Assembly: GCA_034926785.1 (NCBI GenBank)
Contig: JAYFQU010000020.1
Location: 1 to 64,000, forward strand
Direction of reading: 5' to 3'
DNA: 64,000 bases
Source of the DNA: UBA7703 sp034926785
Lineage (GTDB): Bacteria > Bacillota > Clostridia > Christensenellales > CAG-138
Part shown: positions 1 through 7,786 of the stretch, in pieces
Layout: the number at the start of each line of letters is the position of its first letter
How positions within the stretch are numbered: position 1 is the stretch's first letter
The notes under the pieces: model-generated
Told to the model about the DNA's origin: nothing
What the model saw: only the letters and a program-made list of their open reading frames with translations
The model's database searches: none
Translations under genes and position numbers: made by a program

Positions 1-112
1 TGACCAGGCTAGGCTATTACAGAGTAAAAATGAAAGTTGCAAATTTCATTGTAAATAGTGCATTTTTTCTGATATAACTACATGTGTACGAGTCAATTAT
101 GACAACGTGTTG

Positions 113-123
113 ATAGGCTAATA
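113..123. repeat. 11-bp direct repeat, left copy, flanking the recombinase block
   Basis: ATAGGCTAATA occurs here and again at 1943-1953, in the same orientation, on either side of the DUF1905/DUF1801/serine recombinase block. The repeat is seen directly; its role as a recombination (att) core is inference. The first 203 bases otherwise hold no gene that I can support. Confidence 0.35.
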
Positions 124-203
124 TTGGAATGCGGAATGCCATCTCACAAAATATTTGCTGTGATAATTGAATTGGTATTGGAACAAATTGCAGGAGGGAA
201 GTT

Positions 204-476
204 ATGAATCCGAAGACCTATGAGTTCGAAGCAGTCATTCGAAAAGTTGAGGATATTGACGGTGCATATATAGAAATCCCTTTTGACGTGAAATCGGAAT
301 TTGGTAAAGGTAGGGTGCCAGTAACGGCCACCTTTGATGGAGAGCGTTATGAAGGCAGTCTTGTAAGAATGAAAACCCCATGTCATATCATTGGAATTAG
401 AAAAGAAATTCGAGCAAAAATCGGTAAGCAGCCGGGAGATGTTGTAAAAGTAACCATCGTAGAAAGAGCGAGGTGA
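204..476 (+). CDS. DUF1905 domain protein
   Basis: The 90-residue product matches the DUF1905 fold throughout: an N-terminal beta-rich stretch (YEFEAVIRKVEDIDGAYIEI), a central FGKGRVPV motif and a C-terminal IGKQPGDVVKVTIV motif. DUF1905 is a small beta-barrel family with no established reaction, often next to DUF1801/YdeI-type proteins, as here. A strong AGGAGGG site at 192-198 lies five bases before the ATG. The gene ends seven bases before the next one, so the two are probably co-transcribed. The AT-rich base use differs from the GC-rich bulk of the window and matches the neighbouring recombinase gene, suggesting the block was acquired as a unit. Confidence 0.85.
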   Translation: MNPKTYEFEAVIRKVEDIDGAYIEIPFDVKSEFGKGRVPVTATFDGERYEGSLVRMKTPCHIIGIRKEIRAKIGKQPGDVVKVTIVERAR

Positions 477-483
477 AATCGAA

Positions 484-894
484 ATGTGGCAATGTCCAAA
501 GTGCGGACGAGAGTTCGAAAACGATAACCAGCAACATTACTGCGGAGAATCTCCCAAAACGGTTGAAGCATATATTGCGGAGCACCCTCTTAGCATTCAG
601 GAATATCTAAATCAGTTACGAAAAACCTTACTGGACACGCTGCCGAACACTCAGGAGCGTATCTCATGGAGCATGCCGACCTATTGGGACAATCATAATA
701 TATTTCATTTTGCTGCATTCAAAAATCATATTGGCATTTATCCTGGGGCAGAGGCTATTGAACACTTTTCAGATCGTCTGGTGGAATACAAAACAAGCAA
801 AGGTGCTATTCAATTACCATATACCAAACCTCTCCCGCTTGAACTTATTGCTGAGATCGCGAAATGGTGTTACCTTACGGGGAACCATCATTGA
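484..894 (+). CDS. DUF1801 (YdhG/YdeI-like) protein with N-terminal zinc-knuckle-like motif
   Basis: The 136-residue product has a DUF1801-type core from about residue 25: a helical region with Y-I-A-x-x-P, then the EERISWSMPTYW-like segment and FHFAAFKNHIGIYPG, which are typical of the family. The N-terminus carries C4, C7, H18 and C20, a possible single zinc site that short family members lack. DUF1801 proteins resemble frataxin-like folds and have no settled biochemical role. It follows the DUF1905 gene directly, a pairing common in Bacillota. GAGGTG just upstream of the ATG serves as the ribosome binding site. AT-rich like its neighbours. Confidence 0.8.
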   Translation: MWQCPKCGREFENDNQQHYCGESPKTVEAYIAEHPLSIQEYLNQLRKTLLDTLPNTQERISWSMPTYWDNHNIFHFAAFKNHIGIYPGAEAIEHFSDRLVEYKTSKGAIQLPYTKPLPLELIAEIAKWCYLTGNHH

Positions 895-913
895 TCGGTT
901 TGAGTGTTGAGGA

Positions 914-1900
914 TTGAAGATGCTTATGACAAACGAAAGAAAAGTTACAATTATTCCACCAAAGCCCAAATACAATTATCGGGTTGGTATTTATTGTAGA
1001 GTGAGCAGTCGAAGCCAAGAACAACTGACTAGTTTGGCTACACAAGCTTCTTATCTTACAAGGTTAGTTGCAGCAAAACCTGGGTGGAAACTGTCGGATA
1101 TTTATCTAGATATTAAATCCGGATCAGAACAGACAGACCGAACCGAGTTTCAGCGACTGCTCTCAGATTGCCGAGCTGGGAAGATTGATATAATACTAAC
1201 AAAAAGCATAAGTCGATTCGGAAGAAATACGGTCGAAACCTTAGCAACAATAAATGAGATGAGGGCAAAGGGAGTCGAGATTGTATTTGAGCTGGAAGAG
1301 ATAAGCACGAATGACTCAGCAAGCCAACTTTACATCTCAATTCTTGAAGGTGTTGCTCAAGAAGAGAATTTGAATAGAAGCGAAAATATCCGCCTTGGTA
1401 TTAAGCAAAAAGTAGAAAATGGAACTGCGCGCATTTTTCTTAAAAGATGTTACGGTTACATAAATGATAATAGCGGAGACTTGCGTATTAACGATATGGA
1501 AGCAAATGTTGTTCGAAGTATTTATGATATGTATTTAGCAGGTAAAAGTATTATCGGTATCAAAAGGGAACTTGAAAGAAGCAGCATACTGTCACCGACG
1601 GGTAATAGCATATGGTGTAAACGAAGTATAGAAAATATTTTGGCTAATGAGAAGTATACAGGGGATGTTTTAGTATTCAAGACATATTGCGAAGGCTTTC
1701 CCGAAACAAGGCGAAAAACAAATACAGATGGCAAACATGATCAATACATATCAATATCAAATAATCCAATGATTATATCAAAAGAAACATATGAAGCAGC
1801 GAATGAAGAACGAAGACGGCGAAGTAACATCGATAGAGGCGAAACAGGTGTCACTAGAAAATCTACACGATATAGCTCGAAAAAAATGAAAACGGAATAG
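914..1900 (+). CDS. serine recombinase (resolvase/invertase type), C-terminally short
   Basis: The N-terminal resolvase domain (about residues 20-165) has the catalytic serine in YCRVSS (S31), the conserved LTKSISRFGRN segment and a long helix leading to EEN-x-x-RSENI. A Recombinase domain follows (about 180-300, including EANVVRSIYDMYLAGKS and ANEKYTGD). Large serine recombinases of this type usually continue for another 150-250 residues with a zinc ribbon (CxxC pairs) and coiled coil. This product stops at 328 residues with no CxxC motif, so it is either truncated or a short form. The start is TTG at 914, or ATG at 920. It is flanked by an 11-bp direct repeat (113-123, 1943-1953) and sits beside a tRNA cluster, a common integration site. 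Confidence 0.85.
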   Translation: MKMLMTNERKVTIIPPKPKYNYRVGIYCRVSSRSQEQLTSLATQASYLTRLVAAKPGWKLSDIYLDIKSGSEQTDRTEFQRLLSDCRAGKIDIILTKSISRFGRNTVETLATINEMRAKGVEIVFELEEISTNDSASQLYISILEGVAQEENLNRSENIRLGIKQKVENGTARIFLKRCYGYINDNSGDLRINDMEANVVRSIYDMYLAGKSIIGIKRELERSSILSPTGNSIWCKRSIENILANEKYTGDVLVFKTYCEGFPETRRKTNTDGKHDQYISISNNPMIISKETYEAANEERRRRSNIDRGETGVTRKSTRYSSKKMKTE

Positions 1901-1942
1901 CAATAGCCTATCTTGACAATAATATTGCGAAGTTCAATCAGA

Positions 1943-1953
1943 ATAGGCTAATA
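1943..1953. repeat. 11-bp direct repeat, right copy, flanking the recombinase block
   Basis: ATAGGCTAATA, identical to 113-123. Placed 43 bases after the recombinase stop codon. Possible att-like core; not tested. Confidence 0.35.
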
Positions 1954-2190
1954 ATCTACTAGTCAGAATCCTTCTCTAATATTGCGTCGAAACTCAGTGA
2001 TAAATCCTCAAAAAACGAGAAGAATTGGGATTATGCTGGATTTTTGCGGGCTTACATGCGAATTCTTATACTATTGCGCGTTTCCCCACACTATTGCGCG
2101 TTTCCATAGGGTGGGTGCAAAAATAACTACAAATTGCACAACCAACGAAGATTGACCTCGAGTTTTCATAGCTAGACAAACAAGGGAAGT
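1954..2190. other. intergenic AT-rich stretch with a 20-bp-period doublet
   Basis: No gene is supported here. The sequence ACTATTGCGCGTTTCC appears twice in tandem with a 20-base period (2070-2085 and 2090-2105), and looser AATATTGCG matches lie at 1921 and 1978. Such short-period repeats resemble the multiple terminal transposase-binding repeats of some insertion sequences, but no transposase is nearby. See the related doublets at 18837-18874 and 33320-33348. Confidence 0.4.
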
Positions 2191-2213
2191 AAAAAAAGCC
2201 CTAAGTTAGGGCT
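2191..2213 (-). terminator. intrinsic terminator of the tRNA operon (distal)
   Basis: On the minus strand the stem AGCCCTA/TAGGGCT with a 3-base loop is followed by seven T. It is the second of two terminators after tRNA-Cys. Confidence 0.8.
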
Positions 2214-2223
2214 CTTTGCATAT

Positions 2224-2257
2224 AAAAAGCACTCACGAATTGTATCATTTCGTGAGT
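2224..2257 (-). terminator. intrinsic terminator of the tRNA operon (proximal)
   Basis: On the minus strand, stem ACTCACGAA/TTCGTGAGT followed by GCTTTTT, just after tRNA-Cys. Confidence 0.75.
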
Positions 2258-2264
2258 ACTTAGC

Positions 2265-2338
2265 TGGAGGCGCCACCCAGAATCGAACTGGGGGTGAAGG
2301 TTTTGCAGACCTCTGCCTTACCGCTTGGCTATGGCGCC
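2265..2338 (-). tRNA. tRNA-Cys (GCA)
   Basis: 74-nt cloverleaf including an encoded CCA end. The acceptor stem GGCGCCA/TGGCGCC closes correctly and the anticodon loop CTGCAAA gives GCA. Last gene of a five-tRNA operon. Confidence 0.95.
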
Positions 2339-2405
2339 ATGGAAAACCAACTTGTGAAAAGATCCATTCATGAGACGGCGAACCGGAAAGGGGCCATCTC
2401 ATGAA

Positions 2406-2481
2406 TGGAGCGGGAGACGGGGCTCGAACCCGCCACCTCAGCCTTGGCAAGGCTGCGCTCTACCAAATGAGCTACTCCCGC
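2406..2481 (-). tRNA. tRNA-Gly (GCC)
   Basis: 76-nt tRNA with encoded CCA. Acceptor stem GCGGGAG/CTCCCGC; anticodon stem CAGCC/GGCTG enclosing GCC. Fourth gene of the tRNA operon. Confidence 0.95.
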
Positions 2482-2488
2482 ATGAAAC

Positions 2489-2565
2489 TGGTGCCTCAGA
2501 GTGGACTTGAACCACCGACACAGGGATTTTCAGTCCCTTGCTCTACCAACTGAGCTACCGAGGCA
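2489..2565 (-). tRNA. tRNA-Phe (GAA)
   Basis: 77-nt tRNA with encoded ACCA end. Anticodon stem GGGA/TCCC and loop CTGAAAA give GAA. Third gene of the tRNA operon. Confidence 0.95.
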
Positions 2566-2572
2566 TAAAAAA

Positions 2573-2649
2573 TGGCGACCCGGAGGGGGCTCGAACCCCT
2601 GACCTCCAGCGTGACAGGCTGGCGTACTAACCAACTGTACTACCGGGCC
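2573..2649 (-). tRNA. tRNA-Asp (GTC)
   Basis: 77-nt tRNA with encoded CCA. Acceptor GGCCCGG/CCGGGTC with one G-U pair; anticodon loop CTGTCAC gives GTC. Second gene of the tRNA operon. Confidence 0.95.
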
Positions 2650-2655
2650 GTGTAA

Positions 2656-2731
2656 TGGTGGGAACAACAGGGCTCGAACCTGTGACCCCTTGCTTGTAAG
2701 GCAAGTGCTCTCCCAGCTGAGCTATGCTCCC
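2656..2731 (-). tRNA. tRNA-Val (TAC)
   Basis: 76-nt tRNA with encoded CCA. Acceptor GGGAGCA/TGTTCCC; anticodon loop CTTACAA gives TAC. First gene of the tRNA operon. Confidence 0.95.
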
Positions 2732-2755
2732 TCGCGCATCACAAATGCAAAAATA

Positions 2756-2784
2756 AGTATAGCGGATAAGGGTTGCCCTGTCAA
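2756..2784 (-). promoter_or_regulatory. promoter of the Val-Asp-Phe-Gly-Cys tRNA operon
   Basis: Minus strand TTGACA (2779-2784), 17-base spacer, TATACT (2756-2761). Near-consensus housekeeping promoter 25 bases ahead of tRNA-Val. Confidence 0.85.
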
Positions 2785-2901
2785 CGGAAAACTGATGCAT
2801 TTTATGCAGAAAAATATTACAAAACTTGGCGTGGTTTTTATGCGCATTAGAAATCAGAACCATAAGGAACTAAACTTTTTTGAAGGAAACAAAAAAGGCG
2901 T

Positions 2902-2930
2902 TTGGATTTCATTGCATGTCGCGCTATAAT
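2902..2930 (+). promoter_or_regulatory. promoter of the ECF-PanK fusion gene
   Basis: TTGGAT (2902-2907), 17-base spacer, TATAAT (2925-2930). Divergent from the tRNA operon promoter. Confidence 0.75.
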
Positions 2931-2994
2931 GATATATAATATGGAAACTTGACGAACCACGGGATCGACTGATTAAGCGAAGGAGGTAGTTAGG

Positions 2995-4335
2995 ATGGAA
3001 CGGTTGGCAAAGCGGAAGATTGATACAAAGAGCATGGTTAGGGCTGGCATCCTCTGTGCGCTGATCATCGTGATGACCGTTGTGCCTTATACGGGCTATA
3101 TCAGCTACGGCCTTGTTGAGATTACTACATTGCATATTGTCGTTGCAGTCGGCGCGGTCATTCTCGGCTGGCAGTATGGCGCGGTACTCGGTTTTGTTTG
3201 GGGCGTTACCTGCATTCTGCGCGCGCTGACCAATCCGCTCTGGGCGCCGTTTGTCAACCCGATGGTTTCGCTTGTGCCGCGCGTGCTTGTTGGCATGGCT
3301 GCCGGGTTCGCCGCGCAGGGACTTCGCAAGCTGCGTTTGCGCGCCGGCCTCGTTGCGGCGCTCTCCGCCGCAGCGGCGACGCTGACCAACACGATCCTTG
3401 TGCTCTCGGCGCTGAAGCTCTTCTCCGCCGTGCTTACGGGTATGCCGCTGCTTGGCACCATCTATGCAACCCTCATCGGCGTTAACGGATCTATCGAACT
3501 CGTTGCGGCGGTGATTCTTGTGCCCGTCATCGTAGCGGCAATCAGTCCGCGGGAGTTGGTGCTGGGTATCGACATTGGCGCCTCGACGACCAAGTTTGCG
3601 CTGGTAAAAAATGGCGTATGCGTCAAGGAATACCGCAAACCCGATGAACAGAGTTTTGATGACGCGCTCGAAAGCTTCGGCTATGCCGGGGTCAGGCGCA
3701 TTGCGGTTACCGGCGTCGGGTCCTCGTTTATTCAGGGAGATCTGCGCGGAGTTCCAACCGTTCGCAAGGACGAGTTTTCCTCTGTTGCGCGCGGGGCGGC
3801 GAAGCTCTCCAAAAAGCTCAACACGCTGGTCGTCAGCGTTGGCACCGGCACGTCGTTTACGCGCATTACGCCCGTCCGCGCCTGGCACGTCGGCGGAACC
3901 GGCCTTGGCGGTGGCTTGCTGATCGGTTTGAGCAAGCGGCTTTGTGACACGAGCGACATGGAAGTGCTCCAGCGGCTCGCGGCTGCGGGAGATCTGCACG
4001 CTATCGACCTTCAACTGCGCGATGTATTTGAAGGCACGCTCTCTCATCTAACGCCGGGGGCTACGGTTGCGAACATGAGCAAGCTTTCGGACGGGTCGAA
4101 CCGCGAAGATGTTGCGGCTGGCCTCTGCAATCTGATTTTTCAGTCGATTGGAGTCATGGGGGTGTTTGCCGCGAAGCGGCATCTTACCCGAACGATTGTG
4201 TTGGTCGGAACGATTACGGACTGGCCGATTGCGCAGCGCAGCCTTGACGAGGTTGCCGCGCTGCACCGGGTGAAGTTCATCGTGCCCGATCATGCGGCGT
4301 TTGCAACGGCAATCGGCGCCGCACTTTCCGAATAA
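2995..4335 (+). CDS. ECF transporter S-component (PanT-like) fused to type II pantothenate kinase
   Basis: A two-part protein of 446 residues. Residues ~15-185 form a polytopic membrane domain typical of ECF S-components (conserved small-residue helices, GLVEITTLHI, and a FVNPMVSLVPRVLVG segment). Residues ~188-446 are a complete type II pantothenate kinase: phosphate-1 motif LGIDIGASTTKF, the VSVGTGTSF motif, GGTGLGGG, and a C-terminal FATAIGAALSE. Type II PanK phosphorylates pantothenate in the first step of CoA synthesis, and PanT S-components bring in pantothenate with the shared EcfAA'T module. The fusion implies uptake coupled to trapping by phosphorylation; that coupling is inference. 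The ORF is continuous with no internal ribosome binding site obvious at the junction. It has its own promoter and a terminator after it, so it is likely monocistronic. AAGGAGGTAGTTAGG precedes the ATG. Confidence 0.9.
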   Translation: MERLAKRKIDTKSMVRAGILCALIIVMTVVPYTGYISYGLVEITTLHIVVAVGAVILGWQYGAVLGFVWGVTCILRALTNPLWAPFVNPMVSLVPRVLVGMAAGFAAQGLRKLRLRAGLVAALSAAAATLTNTILVLSALKLFSAVLTGMPLLGTIYATLIGVNGSIELVAAVILVPVIVAAISPRELVLGIDIGASTTKFALVKNGVCVKEYRKPDEQSFDDALESFGYAGVRRIAVTGVGSSFIQGDLRGVPTVRKDEFSSVARGAAKLSKKLNTLVVSVGTGTSFTRITPVRAWHVGGTGLGGGLLIGLSKRLCDTSDMEVLQRLAAAGDLHAIDLQLRDVFEGTLSHLTPGATVANMSKLSDGSNREDVAAGLCNLIFQSIGVMGVFAAKRHLTRTIVLVGTITDWPIAQRSLDEVAALHRVKFIVPDHAAFATAIGAALSE

Positions 4336-4361
4336 AGCGGCAGCACTGACGCTCGTTTCTC

Positions 4362-4385
4362 AAGAGCGCGTTACCGCGCTCTTTT
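4362..4385 (+). terminator. intrinsic terminator after the ECF-PanK gene
   Basis: Stem AAGAGCGCG/CGCGCTCTT with a TTAC loop and a short T-run, between the ECF-PanK gene and hom. Confidence 0.75.
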
Positions 4386-4419
4386 CAGGTTTGATTGGAT
4401 AAAAAACATGGAGGATCTT

Positions 4420-5709
4420 GTGAAGTATTTCTCGGTGGCCCTGTTGGGTTTTGGCACGGTTGGCAGCGGCGTTTATCGCATTATCAGCGAAAACGGCGCG
4501 CAGATTTCGCATCGCGAGGGGATCTCGCTCTCGGTTGCCCGTATCCTGGTGCGCGATTTTGAGCATGAACCGAATCTCTCGCTTGCGCCGCGCGCGCTGT
4601 TTACCACATCGTTTGAAGAGATTATCAACGACCCCGCCATCGACATCGTGGTGGAGTGCATGGGCGGCATTGAGCCGGCGAAGAGTTTCATCATCCGCGC
4701 GCTGGAGGCGGGGAAGACGGTTGTTACCTCCAATAAAGAGGTTATGAGCAAAAACTGGCCCGCGTTTGAAAAGGCGGCGAAAGCCACCGGCGCGGGGCTC
4801 TATCTGGAGGCGACGGTTGGCGGCGGCATCCCGATTATCCGCACGATTCTGGACTCCATGCAGGCCAACAACATCACCCGCGTCATGGGCATTATCAACG
4901 GCACGACGAATTATATCCTCACGCAGATGACCGAATGCGGGAAGAGCTTTGAAGACGCGCTGAAGGAAGCGCAGGCACTGGGCTATGCCGAGGCGAACCC
5001 CACGGCGGACGTTGAGGGCTATGACGCGATGTACAAGCTTTCGATCCTTTCCTCAATGTCCTTCCACGCACATATGCCGATTGAGGTGATCTATCGCGAG
5101 GGGATTACGAAGCTGACCCCGGCGGATTTTGAGACGGCGCAGTTGCTCAACTATCGCATCAAACTGCTCGCCATTGGAAAAAAGGACGGCAACCGGATAG
5201 AGGTGCGCGTGCATCCGACGATGATACCCAATACGCACCCCTTAGCGAGCGTACGCGGCGTGTTTAACGCGATCTTCCTTACGGGTCACGCGGTGGACGA
5301 TGTGATGCTCTACGGGCGCGGTGCGGGCTGTATGCCGACAGCGAGCGCGGTGGTGAGCGATATTGTCTATGCCTGCCATCATGACAAGGCGCATCAATAC
5401 ATGACGTTTGTAAATGAGGAGAGCATCAGCAAGGAGATTGAACTGGTCAAGGATTTCCAGTGCATCTATTGCATCCGCCTGAATGTTGCGGATAAGCCCG
5501 GCACGATGGCCGCGATAGCGGGCGCGTTTGCCGAACAGGGGGTGTCGCTCAAGAGCGTTATCCAGCTTGGGGAGACCGACGGCGTTTCTTCGCGAATTAC
5601 ATTCCTGACGCATGCGGCGAGTGAGTATGGCGTTCGCGAGGCGCTTAAGCGCATTGAGTCGCTGCCCTGTGTCAACGCGCTGGAGAGTGTCATCCGCGCA
5701 GAAGAATAA
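4420..5709 (+). CDS. hom: homoserine dehydrogenase with C-terminal ACT domain
   Basis: Reduces aspartate semialdehyde to homoserine with NAD(P)H, the branch point to threonine and methionine. The N-terminal Rossmann motif VALLGFGTVGSGV, the GGIPIIRTILDSM and NGTTNYIL segments, and the LKEAQALGYAEANPTADVEG segment are family hallmarks. A C-terminal ACT domain (about 350-425, RLNVADKPGTMAAIAGAFAEQ) suggests allosteric control by threonine or another amino acid. I choose the GTG at 4420 because GGAGG at 4410-4414 sits five bases before it; the in-frame ATG at 4408 overlaps that site and would have none of its own. Length 429 residues, normal for the ACT-bearing form. No asd or thrB gene is adjacent. 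Confidence 0.95.
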   Translation: MKYFSVALLGFGTVGSGVYRIISENGAQISHREGISLSVARILVRDFEHEPNLSLAPRALFTTSFEEIINDPAIDIVVECMGGIEPAKSFIIRALEAGKTVVTSNKEVMSKNWPAFEKAAKATGAGLYLEATVGGGIPIIRTILDSMQANNITRVMGIINGTTNYILTQMTECGKSFEDALKEAQALGYAEANPTADVEGYDAMYKLSILSSMSFHAHMPIEVIYREGITKLTPADFETAQLLNYRIKLLAIGKKDGNRIEVRVHPTMIPNTHPLASVRGVFNAIFLTGHAVDDVMLYGRGAGCMPTASAVVSDIVYACHHDKAHQYMTFVNEESISKEIELVKDFQCIYCIRLNVADKPGTMAAIAGAFAEQGVSLKSVIQLGETDGVSSRITFLTHAASEYGVREALKRIESLPCVNALESVIRAEE

Positions 5710-5733
5710 GATTACATTTTCCGAAATTAACAC

Positions 5734-5762
5734 TTGCAATGAACGGCTGGCTTCGCTATAAT
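5734..5762 (+). promoter_or_regulatory. promoter of tRNA-Thr
   Basis: TTGCAA (5734-5739), 17-base spacer, TATAAT (5757-5762), ending 13 bases before the mature tRNA 5' end. Confidence 0.85.
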
Positions 5763-5775
5763 GTTCGTTGCGAGC

Positions 5776-5851
5776 GCTGATGTAGCTCAGTCGGTAGAGC
5801 ACCTCATTGGTAATGAGGAGGTAGGCAGTTCGAATCTGCTCATCAGCTCCA
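5776..5851 (+). tRNA. tRNA-Thr (GGT)
   Basis: 76-nt tRNA with encoded CCA. Acceptor GCTGATG/CATCAGC; anticodon stem CCTCA/TGAGG with loop TTGGTAA gives GGT. Monocistronic, with its own promoter and terminator. Confidence 0.96.
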
Positions 5852-5891
5852 AAAGGCGAATGCACCCCATATGGGGTGCATTCGCCTTTTT
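5852..5891 (+). terminator. intrinsic terminator of tRNA-Thr
   Basis: Perfect 19-bp stem starting AAAGGCGAATGC with almost no loop, followed by TT. It begins inside the CCA end of the tRNA. Bases 5892-6020 hold nothing else that I recognise. Confidence 0.85.
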
Positions 5892-6020
5892 GGAATCCTG
5901 CTCTTAACCCTCCTGTGCTTTGCCGCACCCGGGAGGTCTTTTTAGATAACAGATCAGGCGAACGGGATCGTCGGAATCCATCGAAAAACATACGATGTTG
6001 TCGAACAAGGGGTACAACGC

Positions 6021-6048
6021 TTGACAAGGATAATACCCGTGATATGTT
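6021..6048 (+). promoter_or_regulatory. candidate promoter of the 6157 lipoprotein gene
   Basis: TTGACA (6021-6026), 16-base spacer, TATGTT (6043-6048), about 110 bases before the start codon. Confidence 0.55.
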
Positions 6049-6156
6049 GGTGGAAACAAGTGAAATCAAATAATCGGACTGTATTCTCGCGCGGCGAAAC
6101 CGTTCGAAAAAAGTCAACCCAACAGGATTTCACAAGAAAGAGATGGGGGAAAACAG

Positions 6157-6597
6157 ATGAAAAGACGGCTCCTTCTATGGCGATTGATCCTCCTTTTGCT
6201 TGCACTCGGCTTGTCTGCCTGCGGTTCGCCTCGCCCGGCGGCGGTGGTGCGGGAGTTTATGGAGGCGGCGGATCGCGGGGACATCAACACCATGCTCGAC
6301 TGCATGGAACCGGACGCGGCAAACATGGTGCGCGGGTTAGCGGGCATCGCCGGGGGAGAATTTGGGATAGACGCGGAGTCCGTCTTCCTGATGGCACCGG
6401 GGCTGATGTCGATCGCTAACGCCTATGGCGCGGGCTACGGCGTGGACTATGACATTCTGGATGAGTCGATCAGCGGCGGCCATGCGACCGTCACGGTCAA
6501 TTTCAGCATGTCCACGGGCGGAACGGTGCAATCCGGCGAGAACAGCGAGATCCCCCTTGTGAAGATCAAGGGCAGATGGTATCTGGCGATGAGTTGA
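6157..6597 (+). CDS. small lipoprotein with NTF2/DUF4878-like domain
   Basis: 146 residues. A signal peptide (MKRR plus a Leu-rich core) ends in the lipobox LSAC, so the mature protein should be lipidated at Cys and held on the outer face of the membrane. The mature part begins with PAAVVREFMEAADRGDINTMLDCM and ends PLVKIKGRWYLAMS, the pattern of small NTF2-like lipoprotein domains (DUF4878 and relatives): a helix that counts turnover, then a beta-sheet ending in a W-Y-L strand. Function unknown. It has its own promoter and a strong terminator, so it is probably monocistronic. The assignment to the DUF4878-like group is by pattern only. Confidence 0.75.
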   Translation: MKRRLLLWRLILLLLALGLSACGSPRPAAVVREFMEAADRGDINTMLDCMEPDAANMVRGLAGIAGGEFGIDAESVFLMAPGLMSIANAYGAGYGVDYDILDESISGGHATVTVNFSMSTGGTVQSGENSEIPLVKIKGRWYLAMS

Positions 6598-6623
6598 CCG
6601 CGCCGCATCCGCAATGCCATATC

Positions 6624-6671
6624 AAAAACGCTCCCGATGGATCCCCCAGCCGGGGATCGGGAGCGTTTTTT
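6624..6671 (+). terminator. intrinsic terminator after the lipoprotein gene
   Basis: Long stem AAAAACGCTCCCGAT with its complement and a T-run; near-symmetric, so it can also serve the convergent gene ending at 6694. Confidence 0.85.
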
Positions 6672-6693
6672 GTATGGAAACAGGGGGGCGGTA

Positions 6694-7665
6694 TCATGAA
6701 GCGCCGGATGCATCGTTTTCTTCCACGACGACGATCTCACCCGGCTCTCTATTCTGCGCGCGCCGCTTACGCCTGCCGGATTGCTTGGCTACGCCGTAGG
6801 TCGCCGCGCCAAAGAGAACGATGATGCACACATATTGCGCAATCAGCACCGCGGCATTGCCTGCTTCGCTTTCGCCCTGAGCGCCATTGCGCCCCTCTCC
6901 GCCGAATAGGGCGCCGCCCTGCCCGTCGCTGCCCGGATTCTGTCCGGAGCCTCCTGCGCCGCTCTGGGACGGCTGTACGCCACTGCCGGAGGAAAGCTCA
7001 GGCAGTTCACTCAGGTCGTTCGGGCGTTCGCCGGAAGAGCCGTCCAGCGCGATTTCACCGCTGGGGCGAAACTCGCGGTGAGCCATGCTCGCCGATTGAA
7101 GCGGAGCGGTGAGGAGACGGATGAACGACGTTGTGAACAGGCTGTACGCACCGAACGCGATCATTGCGGCGAGCCCTATGCAGAGCATAGCCCGCGCCGC
7201 CTTGCTCGCATCCCTTCGCAGCAGGCGGCCGAAGATAGAGTCCGCATGCAGGCCGAGGTGCACGCCCATAAGAATCACCGCGAGCGCAGCGGAGAAATCG
7301 TGCAGCATTTTAAAGTTCCCTTGCACATGGAGTGAAAACACCACCTTACTGATCAGAACGCCGGTGACGCCCACGGCAAGAAACGCCGCGAGCAGCAGAG
7401 CGTCGACGATATACCGCGCGCGCACCAGCGCCGGCATGCCCCTATGAAACAGTTTGCGCGTGGCGGAGCCGATCCATTTTGCGTTCACGAGATGATGGAT
7501 CAAAAACAGGCCGATGAGCGCTAAGCCGCCGATTTCGTGAAACGCGATGCTGATGGCCTGCTTTCGATACATCAATGCGAGCAGAACGAGCATGATCGCA
7601 TCGAGCGTGAGTTTGAGCAAGCGCCGCGTTTTTGCGGTAAGCCGTGTTTTGTCCCTTGGTTCCAT
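6694..7665 (-). CDS. DUF4405-type polytopic membrane protein with disordered linker
   Basis: 323 residues. The N-terminal half has four to five hydrophobic helices with the DUF4405 pattern: LLKLTLDAIMLVLLALMYR, then FHEIGGLALIGLFLIHHLVNAKWI, and later KMLHDFSAALAVILMGVHLGLH. The repeated His pairs (HEIGG, IHH, LHDF, HLGLH) suggest cytochrome-b-like haem ligation, which is inference. Residues ~215-270 are a Ser/Gly/Pro-rich disordered segment, followed by one more membrane helix and a basic/acidic tail. Function unknown. It converges with the 6157 lipoprotein gene. Its 5' side (7666-7786) carries nothing clear, and beyond it lies an R1 element. Confidence 0.8.
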   Translation of the reverse strand: MEPRDKTRLTAKTRRLLKLTLDAIMLVLLALMYRKQAISIAFHEIGGLALIGLFLIHHLVNAKWIGSATRKLFHRGMPALVRARYIVDALLLAAFLAVGVTGVLISKVVFSLHVQGNFKMLHDFSAALAVILMGVHLGLHADSIFGRLLRRDASKAARAMLCIGLAAMIAFGAYSLFTTSFIRLLTAPLQSASMAHREFRPSGEIALDGSSGERPNDLSELPELSSGSGVQPSQSGAGGSGQNPGSDGQGGALFGGEGRNGAQGESEAGNAAVLIAQYVCIIVLFGAATYGVAKQSGRRKRRAQNREPGEIVVVEENDASGAS

Positions 7666-7786
7666 TCTTTTTCTTCACTCCCTCGGTTGATACAAAGAGC
7701 GTACGCAAAAATATTGCAGGACAGATGTTGAAAAAACGGCAAAATTCCGGCAGATTACAGCGAACCTTTGCGGTGCGCGAAAAACG

